Assembly (NCBI GenBank): GCA_017383325.1 | Contig: JAFNYG010000007.1 | Span: forward strand, 1-12,171 | Length of the DNA: 12,171 nt | Origin: Alphaproteobacteria bacterium | GTDB taxonomy: Bacteria > Pseudomonadota > Alphaproteobacteria > Rs-D84 | Direction: 5' to 3' | Shown: one piece after another, positions 6,458 to 12,171 of the stretch | Layout: every line of letters starts with the position of its first letter | Numbering within the stretch: the stretch's first letter is position 1 | Notes under the pieces: model-generated | The model's input: only the letters and a program-made list of their open reading frames with translations | The model's database searches: none | What the model was told of the DNA's origin: nothing | Program-made: the position numbers and the translations under genes

Positions 6458-7189
6458 ATGAAAAAAACATTTATTTGGATTGGAACTGTTATTGGCGCAG
6501 CCGCAGTTTTGGCATTGGTGTTTGGCGCACTGGAACGGCATGATGTGCCACGCACGGTTGCGGTAAATGGCGAATGTCTGACAACGGTTCCGCGCGATAA
6601 AACGGCCATTACATTGCGTGTGACAACATTGGCGCCAACGGCCGTGGCGTCTATGCGTGCGGCGACTGCGCAAATGGCACAAATAACCCAGTATTTAAAG
6701 TCCCAGCCGGTTGAAATGCAAACGACCCAGTTTAATTCTTATGAAAAAACAGAATGGAATCGCGATGAACAAAAGTCTGTAACATTAGGAATTGAAACAA
6801 CGGTCGCGGTTGAGGTTTCTGCAAACAGTATCGACACGATTGAAGGGATATTGTCGCAATTTGCACAATCGCCGAACGTGTTTTCTGAAAATTTACGCAT
6901 GTATACCAGTCCCCAGGCACTAAAACCTGTGATGGAAGAATGCTTGTCGGTCGCGGTTGAAAACGCGCGTACGCGTGCCAACGCGCTTGCCGCTGGCGAT
7001 GGTCGTCGTGCGGGCAAATTATTGTCGGTGTCATACGGCGCGAATTCAGATAATATTACGCACCCTGAAAACACCTTGTTGCGAACCAAGATGGTTACCA
7101 CTTCTGCCATGGCGGATGCTGGCGGTACGATTGTGTCGCGCGATACAGACGTATCTGTATCTGTAACTGCGGTATTCGAAATAAAATAG
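6458..7189 (+). CDS. SIMPL-domain (DUF541) membrane-anchored protein
   Basis: A 243-residue protein with an uncleaved-looking N-terminal membrane segment (about residues 4-25, after KK), then a periplasmic SIMPL/DUF541 domain. Family signs are the opening strand RTVAVNGECLTTVPRDKTAI (32-51), the block where bases of sub-/superscript-like strands follow (MQTTQFNSYEKTEW), an SPQALKPVMEECLSVAVENA helix, and a final strand VSVSVTAVFEIK. These proteins occur widely in Gram-negative envelopes; their molecular role is not well settled, with stress and outer-membrane links reported for relatives. A strong ribosome binding site AAGGGGGGATAAGG lies just upstream. It is 9 bases ahead of xerC and 21 after trpS, so it is probably co-transcribed with both, although no functional link is obvious. 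Confidence 0.85.
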   Translation: MKKTFIWIGTVIGAAAVLALVFGALERHDVPRTVAVNGECLTTVPRDKTAITLRVTTLAPTAVASMRAATAQMAQITQYLKSQPVEMQTTQFNSYEKTEWNRDEQKSVTLGIETTVAVEVSANSIDTIEGILSQFAQSPNVFSENLRMYTSPQALKPVMEECLSVAVENARTRANALAAGDGRRAGKLLSVSYGANSDNITHPENTLLRTKMVTTSAMADAGGTIVSRDTDVSVSVTAVFEIK

Positions 7190-7198
7190 GGTGCACAA

Positions 7199-8125
7199 AT
7201 GAATGATGTGGTCGCAGAATTTCTGGGGTATTTAACGGGGGTGAAAAACTATTCTCCACATACTGCGGCCGCATACGAAAAAGATATTTGTGATTTTTTA
7301 TCATTCTATGAACGTTTTAATGGCGCGACGGCATTTCCGTCGGATTTATCGCGCGCAGACACAATATGTTTTCGCGCATTCCTGGCCGAACGCCAGCGCC
7401 GTGGCCTGTCTGCAAAATCGACGGCGCGTGCATTGTCGTCTTTACGCAGTTTTTTCAGATTCCTGGCAAAAAATTATGATGTAAAAAACGATGCGATATC
7501 GCTGATTGTTTCGCCCAAGGTCCCCCGAAAGTTGTCCAAGGCAATTGATCCTATTGATGTTGAAAACATGCATGATGCTATACGAACAATTGATGCATGC
7601 GCGCCATGGGTTGCAGCACGCGATTGGGCGTTGGTTGTGTTGTTGTTCGGCTGTGGTCTGCGAATATCCGAAGCGCTGGCTTTGCGCAATCGCGACGTTG
7701 CCTCCCGCCCAGACGTGTTGCGCATCTTGGGCAAGGGTGGCAAAGAACGTCTGGTGCCGGTCTTGCCGGCCGTGTGGACGGCGATTGACAGATATACTGC
7801 TGTGCGACCATTCGGAAACATGGCGGACGATGTGTTGTTTCGCAGTGTTCGCGGTTTGCCCATGTCACCCCGCATGGCGCAAAAGGTTGTGGAATCCCTG
7901 CGGCATTACCTGCAGTTGCCGGATTATGTAACGCCACATGCCCTGCGTCACACATTTGCAACGGCACTGTTGGCGGGTGGGGCGGATTTGCGCAGCTTGC
8001 AAGAATTGCTGGGGCATTCTTCTTTGTCTACGACCCAATTGTATACCAAGGTAAACATGGCGGAAATTTCCAGCATATACTCAAATGCACATCCGCGTGC
8101 ACATGACAAAAATCATACGTTTTAA
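7199..8125 (+). CDS. xerC: Tyrosine recombinase XerC
   Basis: A 308-residue site-specific tyrosine recombinase. With XerD it resolves chromosome dimers at dif during division. The N-terminal SAM-like core-binding domain (about 1-105) has the family start FLGYLTGVKNYSPHTAAAYE. The catalytic domain has the full set of active residues: Arg155 (GLRISEAL), Lys179 (GKGGKER), His247 and Arg250 (HALRHTFAT), His273 (LLGHSSLSTTQ) and the nucleophile Tyr282 (LYTKV). The C-terminal SNAHPRAH is typical of alphaproteobacterial XerC rather than XerD. The ATG follows the previous stop by 9 bases with GGGTG as its binding site. Length and motif set are complete, so it should be active. A phage or element integrase is unlikely: there are no mobile-element neighbours or attachment repeats. 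Confidence 0.93.
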   Translation: MNDVVAEFLGYLTGVKNYSPHTAAAYEKDICDFLSFYERFNGATAFPSDLSRADTICFRAFLAERQRRGLSAKSTARALSSLRSFFRFLAKNYDVKNDAISLIVSPKVPRKLSKAIDPIDVENMHDAIRTIDACAPWVAARDWALVVLLFGCGLRISEALALRNRDVASRPDVLRILGKGGKERLVPVLPAVWTAIDRYTAVRPFGNMADDVLFRSVRGLPMSPRMAQKVVESLRHYLQLPDYVTPHALRHTFATALLAGGADLRSLQELLGHSSLSTTQLYTKVNMAEISSIYSNAHPRAHDKNHTF

Positions 8126-8129
8126 TAAC

Positions 8130-8157
8130 TTGCAATACATTAAATATAATTTATAAT
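8130..8157 (+). promoter_or_regulatory. Promoter for pnp
   Basis: TTGCAA at 8130-8135 and a consensus TATAAT at 8152-8157 with a 16-bp spacer. It starts 4 bases after the xerC stop and lies about 112 bases before the pnp ATG, giving a leader of about 105 bases. A second TATAAT at 8145-8150 has no matching -35. Confidence 0.55.
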
Positions 8158-8170
8158 TCATTGGGCGAAG

Positions 8171-8210
8171 ATGAAATTGTTCATTTGTGCATTTTTGTAT
8201 TCAGAATGCA
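8171..8210 (+). promoter_or_regulatory. Two small hairpins in the pnp leader
   Basis: ATGAA (8171-8175) can pair with TTCAT (8180-8184), and TGCATTTT (8188-8195) with AGAATGCA (8203-8210) with one G-U pair. In E. coli a pnp leader hairpin is cut by RNase III and lets PNPase repress its own message. A similar use here is inference only; the stems are short. Confidence 0.3.
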
Positions 8211-8269
8211 GAAACGAATGATTTTTCTTCGTGAAATCAAAACTTGTAATAAAAAATGGAGATAAAAAA

Positions 8270-10468
8270 ATGGTATTTGGTTTATTCAAGAAAGATGAAA
8301 AGACTAAATTAAACAATCCAATCGTTGTTGAAATTCCGTACGGCAATACGACATTGCGTTTGGAAACAGGCCGTATGGCAAAGCAGGCAAATGGTTCTGT
8401 CTTGGCGACGTTGGGTGAAACGATGGTTTTGGCGACAGTATGTGCAGAAAAATCTGCAGTCGAAGGTCAAGATTTCTTCCCGCTGACGGTTGATTACCAG
8501 GAAAAGTTTGCGTCCGCTGGTCGTATCCCAGGTTCCCGCGATCGTCGCGAAGGCAAGGCATCAACCGCTGAAACATTGACTGCGCGCTTGATTGATCGTC
8601 CAATCCGCCCATTGTTCCCAGAAACTTTTAAGAACAAGGTCCAAATTATTGCCCAGGTATTCTCTTATGACAAAGTGAACCAGCCTGACATTTTGGCAAT
8701 GATTGCGTCAAGTGCGGCTTTGGCATTGTCTGGTGTTCCATTCCAGGGGCCAATTGGTGCCGCCCGTGTTGGATTTGCCGACGGTAAATATATTTTGAAC
8801 CCATCTAAAAAAGAAACCGAAGATTCCGAAATGGATTTGGTTGTTGCTGCGACCAAAGACGGTGTACTGATGGTTGAATCTGAAATTGGTGAACTGGATG
8901 AAAAGACTGTGTTGGGTGCGGTTAAATTTGGTTTTGACGCGCAACAGGCGGTTATCAACGCAATTAATGAACTGGCAGAACGTGCGGGCAAAGAACGCTG
9001 GGAAACACCTGAAAAGACCCCAGAACAGTTGACAATGGAATCTGACTTTGAACAATTTGCACCCGCGATTGAATCGGCCCTGCAAATCAAAGAAAAATTG
9101 GTGCGCTTGGAAACATTGGCGTCTATTCACGCAGATGCCAAGGCGCGTATCCCAGAATTATTCCCAGAATCAACCCGCGCCACATCTACATTGGAATCAT
9201 GGGCGGACGAAGTGGTTGAAAACCTGACTGCGCGTATCATGCGTGGCAACATTTTGGCGGGCAAACCACGTATCGACGGCCGTGACAACAAGACTGTACG
9301 TCCAATTGAAATTGAATTGGGTGTAATGCCACGCGCACATGGGTCTGCACTGTTTACACGCGGCGAAACCCAGGCCCTGGTATCATTGACATTGGGCGGG
9401 GGCAAAGACGCATTGCCAATCGAATCTTTGGACGGTTCCGAAGAACGCGATTTCATCCTGAACTATAATTTCCCAGGATATTCTGTTGGTGAATGCAAGG
9501 GGTTAAAGTCCCCAGGGCGTCGTGAAATTGGTCACGGCAACTTGGCATGGCGTGCGGTTCATCCAATGGTACCAAGCCGCGCTGAATTTGACTATGTGAT
9601 TCGCGTAGTATCTGACATTTTGGAATCGAACGGTTCATCATCTATGGCGACCACATGTGGTGCGACATTGGCTATGATGGACGGTGGTGTACCTATGAAA
9701 CGTCCAGTTGCGGGTATTGCGATGGGTCTGATTAAAGAAGGCGACGATTACGCGATTCTGACGGACATCTTGGGCGACGAAGACCACTTGGGCGACATGG
9801 ACTTTAAAGTAACGGGTACCGAAAAAGGTATCACCGCTACCCAAATGGACATCAAAGTAGATGGTTTGTCGTACGAAATTTTGGAAAAAGCATTGGAACA
9901 AGCACGCGAAGGTCGTATGCACATCTTGGGCAAAATCAAAGAAACCATCGCAGAACCTCGCGAAGACTTGAAACCTCACGCTCCTCGCATCGTTACCATG
10001 AACGTACCTAAAGATATGATTGGTGCTATCATTGGTCCTGGAGGCAAAATTATCCAAGCTATGCAAGCCGAAAGTGGTGCTACCATCTCAATCGAAGAAA
10101 GCGAAGATTGCGGTGTAGTAGAAATCGCTGCTTCTAACAAAGCGGCTATCGACTGTGCTGTAGCTAAAATCAAAGCCATTGTTGCCATTCCAGAGGTAGG
10201 CGAAACCTACGAAGCCAAAGTAAAATCAATTATGCCTTATGGCGCATTTGTTGAATTTATGCCTGGCAAAGAAGGTTTGTTGCACATCTCAGAAATTAGT
10301 TGGGAACGCATCGAAACCATGGAAACTGCTGGTTTGAAAGAAAACGATATGATTACCGTTAAATTGTTGGACATCGACAAAAAAACAGGTAAATTCAAAC
10401 TATCGCACAAAGTATTGACTCCTCGTCCACCTCGTGCTCCTAAAGCAGAAGCTCCTGCTGCCGAATAA
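8270..10468 (+). CDS. pnp: Polynucleotide phosphorylase (apparent two-phylum hybrid)
   Basis: A 732-residue PNPase, the trimeric 3'-to-5' phosphorolytic exoribonuclease of RNA decay. Order: first RNase PH domain (about 15-150), helical linker (about 240-325), second RNase PH domain (about 335-555) with FTRGETQ (362-368), GRREIGHGNL (416-425) and LGDEDHLGDMDF (501-512), KH domain with IIGPGGKIIQ (587-596), and S1 domain (about 644-715) with IMPYGAFVEF and GLLHISEI. The ATG at 8270 is chosen over an in-frame GTG at 8231 because GGAG at 8258-8261 lies 8 bases before it. Up to about residue 497 Pro is CCA in 20 of 26 cases and CTG is a common Leu codon; after it Pro is CCT in 11 of 13 and CTG is absent. 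The later part (VTGTEKGITATQMDIKVDGL) reads as Bacteroidetes. The frame is intact, but the gene is probably a join of two organisms' pnp genes. Confidence 0.93.
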   Translation: MVFGLFKKDEKTKLNNPIVVEIPYGNTTLRLETGRMAKQANGSVLATLGETMVLATVCAEKSAVEGQDFFPLTVDYQEKFASAGRIPGSRDRREGKASTAETLTARLIDRPIRPLFPETFKNKVQIIAQVFSYDKVNQPDILAMIASSAALALSGVPFQGPIGAARVGFADGKYILNPSKKETEDSEMDLVVAATKDGVLMVESEIGELDEKTVLGAVKFGFDAQQAVINAINELAERAGKERWETPEKTPEQLTMESDFEQFAPAIESALQIKEKLVRLETLASIHADAKARIPELFPESTRATSTLESWADEVVENLTARIMRGNILAGKPRIDGRDNKTVRPIEIELGVMPRAHGSALFTRGETQALVSLTLGGGKDALPIESLDGSEERDFILNYNFPGYSVGECKGLKSPGRREIGHGNLAWRAVHPMVPSRAEFDYVIRVVSDILESNGSSSMATTCGATLAMMDGGVPMKRPVAGIAMGLIKEGDDYAILTDILGDEDHLGDMDFKVTGTEKGITATQMDIKVDGLSYEILEKALEQAREGRMHILGKIKETIAEPREDLKPHAPRIVTMNVPKDMIGAIIGPGGKIIQAMQAESGATISIEESEDCGVVEIAASNKAAIDCAVAKIKAIVAIPEVGETYEAKVKSIMPYGAFVEFMPGKEGLLHISEISWERIETMETAGLKENDMITVKLLDIDKKTGKFKLSHKVLTPRPPRAPKAEAPAAE
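9761..9830. other. Junction of alphaproteobacterial and Bacteroidetes sequence
   Basis: The last in-frame CTG is at 9758-9760 and the first clearly Bacteroidetes-like wording (GITATQMDIKVDG) begins near 9827. Between them lies the near-invariant LGDEDHLGDMDF stretch, where two unrelated pnp genes could share enough identical bases to be joined by an assembler or by recombination. All sequence to the right, including the minus-strand gene, is of Bacteroidetes type. Confidence 0.75.
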
Positions 10469-10491
10469 TCGAGTGAGATAACTTTCACATA

Positions 10492-10529
10492 AAAAAATCG
10501 GGCCTGCAATCATACAGGTCCGATTTTTT
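10492..10529. terminator. Bidirectional intrinsic terminator between convergent genes
   Basis: A 15-bp stem pairs 10492-10506 with 10515-10529 across an 8-base loop, with one G-U pair. The core is ATCGGGCCTG against CAGGTCCGAT, bordered by an A-run on the left and a T-run on the right. It therefore works in both directions: 23 bases after the pnp stop and 26 beyond the stop of the minus-strand gene. Confidence 0.9.
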
Positions 10530-10555
10530 ATATTCGAGAGCAAAGAAACTACCTA

Positions 10556-12171
10556 CTATTCGATAGTTTCTGTATTCTTTACTTCTGCATTTTCCTCCGT
10601 TACGACGGGAGCTTGCTCGGTTATTGCGGGGACTTCCTCTGCCACAGCAGGCACATCCTCGGTCATTACGGGAGCTTCCTCTACAGCAGGCACATCCTCG
10701 GTCATTACGGGAGTTTCTTCTACAGCAGGCTCATCTTCTGTTATTACAGGCGTTTGCTCTGCTACCACTGGCACCTCTGCTAACTCTTTGGCTTTTTTAG
10801 CCGTCAATTTCTTTACATTATCCTTTGTCTTAAAGGTAAGCACGATACCTGCTTGCACATTAATAGCACTGGATCTATAAGGAATACCTTCGGCAGAATA
10901 ATACAAAGGTGTATAATCGGTTGCCACATAGAAGTTAAACGGAGGTAATTTCAAATCCAATCCAAAACCAAGCGTGGACCATCCGCCCGATACAAACGAG
11001 TAACCAGCCGAGATACCAAACCAGTGACAAGGACGAATTTTATAATTCAAGCTAACCTCTTCTGACACATAATTAGACATAAACTCGGTTTTAGAAAGCA
11101 AACCTACACTCATCATGTTACGCAAGAAACTATACTCGGCACCCACATACAATTTTCCGCGCATTTCTTGCACATAATGTGTTTTTTGTGGGTCATAAAG
11201 CATAGATGCATTAAAAGCTGCCGCCAACGAATCAACAAAATTAATTTGTTGGTCTCCAAAATAGAAACCTTCGTAATCACCATTAACTGACGATTGAGCC
11301 GCTACTACGTTATCCCAATACATAAAACCTATATCTTTCAGCGAAACGCTAATGCTCAATTCGGGCAAGGGTTTATATTCTAAGCCCAAATCGACGGCTG
11401 CACCCATACTGGGACGATAACACGAAAGCATACTCATAAAGTCACTAGAGGTAAATCCTGTAATACTTCCGTTTTCGTCCACCTCAACACCTAAACCTGG
11501 CACTGATAATAGCAGATTACTATTACCCTCTATGGTCCATTGCTGCGCAGAAGCCTCCAAATAAGCTTTATCGCTATACAAATCGGCAGCAAAAGCACCA
11601 ACCAACAAGTGCAAACGTCCACCTACCGACCATTTTTCGTTGATTTGATGCATATAACCAAATCCAAAATCAAAATAAGAACGTGCACTTACGGCTAACG
11701 AAGACAAATCGTATTTATTCACATTTACGGTATCAGGAGTGCCGTAAAATGCCAAAGAGAACAAATCCTTAGGCATACCTACCAACGCGTCGATACGTGC
11801 CGATGCATTGAACGAGAAATAGCCTTTTTCTTTGACCTTAAAACCGAAACCCAATACACTTACATCCACATCCGTCGAGAATCGACTGGTCGAACCTAAT
11901 TTAGCAAACAAGGCATCTTTGTTTCCATATTCAGGATGCAAAAAAGTCACCAACTTTCCGTCTTTGACATACATAAAATCGTTCAACGACAAGTTTCCTG
12001 TTCCCATCGATGCCGATATGGTAGAAAGACCAGGAAGCTCTACATACGTATCACTCATTGGACGTAAGGCAGGGTTTTGATACGTACGATACGGCAAAAT
12101 ATCCATAAAATACAAGGAATTGGGTGCCGCCGATGCCACTAACGTTACAAAACTAACCACAAGGGTCAATA
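10556..12171 (-). CDS. DUF5723-type outer-membrane beta-barrel protein, start off right edge
   Basis: 537 visible residues read leftward, cut at the N-terminus by the window edge; the leftmost codon is a TTG, so the true start lies outside. The visible N-terminus is the hydrophobic core of a signal peptide ending near LVASAAP. Next comes SLYFMDILPYRTYQNPALRP, the opening I know from Bacteroidetes DUF5723 proteins. The body is rich in alternating aromatic/glycine strands (GFGYMHQINEKWSVGGRLHL, LYVGAEYSFLRNMMSVGLLS, AGYSFVSGGWSTLGFGLDLK), consistent with a PorV/OmpA-like barrel. The last strand AINVQAGIVLTFKT is followed by a Lys-rich segment and a disordered acidic tail of PAVEE/PVMTED repeats. 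Its precise function is unknown. It converges on pnp and shares its terminator. It does not belong with the alphaproteobacterial genes to the left. Confidence 0.8.
   Translation of the reverse strand, partial: LTLVVSFVTLVASAAPNSLYFMDILPYRTYQNPALRPMSDTYVELPGLSTISASMGTGNLSLNDFMYVKDGKLVTFLHPEYGNKDALFAKLGSTSRFSTDVDVSVLGFGFKVKEKGYFSFNASARIDALVGMPKDLFSLAFYGTPDTVNVNKYDLSSLAVSARSYFDFGFGYMHQINEKWSVGGRLHLLVGAFAADLYSDKAYLEASAQQWTIEGNSNLLLSVPGLGVEVDENGSITGFTSSDFMSMLSCYRPSMGAAVDLGLEYKPLPELSISVSLKDIGFMYWDNVVAAQSSVNGDYEGFYFGDQQINFVDSLAAAFNASMLYDPQKTHYVQEMRGKLYVGAEYSFLRNMMSVGLLSKTEFMSNYVSEEVSLNYKIRPCHWFGISAGYSFVSGGWSTLGFGLDLKLPPFNFYVATDYTPLYYSAEGIPYRSSAINVQAGIVLTFKTKDNVKKLTAKKAKELAEVPVVAEQTPVITEDEPAVEETPVMTEDVPAVEEAPVMTEDVPAVAEEVPAITEQAPVVTEENAEVKNTETIE
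10611..10766 (-). repeat. Four 39-bp tandem units in the C-terminal tail
   Basis: Units begin at 10611, 10650, 10689 and 10728. The two central ones (10650 and 10689) are nearly identical, while the outer ones are degraded. On the coding strand each unit gives 13 residues of the type VPAVEEAPVMTED. The period is a multiple of three, so copy number can vary without frameshift. The tail is acidic and Pro/Val-rich, probably extended and disordered after the barrel. Confidence 0.85.

Noticed and set aside
7199..8125. Integrase marking a mobile element
   Set aside because: Sequence and C-terminal tail fit housekeeping XerC; there is no attachment repeat, tRNA, excisionase or cargo gene beside it.
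8231..8269. In-frame GTG at 8231 as the start of pnp, adding 13 residues
   Set aside because: There is no ribosome binding site ahead of it, while the ATG at 8270 has GGAG at 8-base spacing. The added residues do not look like PNPase.
9600..10468. A natural mosaic PNPase that works as a new hybrid system
   Set aside because: The flanking gene is also Bacteroidetes-like, so the whole right end changes origin; misassembly is simpler than adaptive domain exchange. It is kept as a finding for checking, not as a new system.

Overview
The window splits into two parts of apparently different origin. Positions 1 to about 9760 look like a host-associated or small-genome alphaproteobacterium with a fairly low GC content by eye. 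The clearest clade markers are a TrcR (formerly DUF1013) regulator, a family I know only from Alphaproteobacteria, and a XerC ending in the alphaproteobacterial 'AHPRA' tail. Positions from about 9830 to 12171 look like Bacteroidetes: the C-terminal third of a PNPase with Bacteroidetes-style wording and different codon usage, then a convergent DUF5723-type outer-membrane protein. The switch falls inside the pnp reading frame, in one of the most conserved stretches of the protein. The simplest explanation is a chimeric metagenome contig; a real cross-phylum recombination is the alternative.

Layout, left to right, all on the + strand until the end: a cysteinyl-tRNA synthetase missing its N-terminus at the window edge; a promoter overlapped by a perfect 11-bp palindrome; trcR and rpoD in tandem, then a small unknown protein; a terminator-like hairpin; a guanylate-kinase-like P-loop protein; a 305-bp intergenic region with two promoter-like sequences and an 18-codon ORF; a tight group of trpS, a SIMPL-domain (DUF541) envelope protein and xerC; a promoter and leader with possible hairpins; and pnp. 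A strong bidirectional terminator separates pnp from the convergent, minus-strand DUF5723 protein, which runs off the right edge and has a 39-bp repeat coding a Pro/Glu/Val-rich tail.

Most genes are core housekeeping: two aminoacyl-tRNA synthetases, the primary-type sigma factor, the chromosome-dimer recombinase and the exoribonuclease PNPase. I see no CRISPR array, tRNA, rRNA, insertion sequence, phage or defence cassette, and no convincing new multi-gene system. The points most worth checking are the pnp junction, the loss of conserved promoter-melting aromatics in the sigma factor, the operator-like palindrome in front of trcR-rpoD, the CPR-like cysteinyl-tRNA synthetase, and the Gmk-like kinase.
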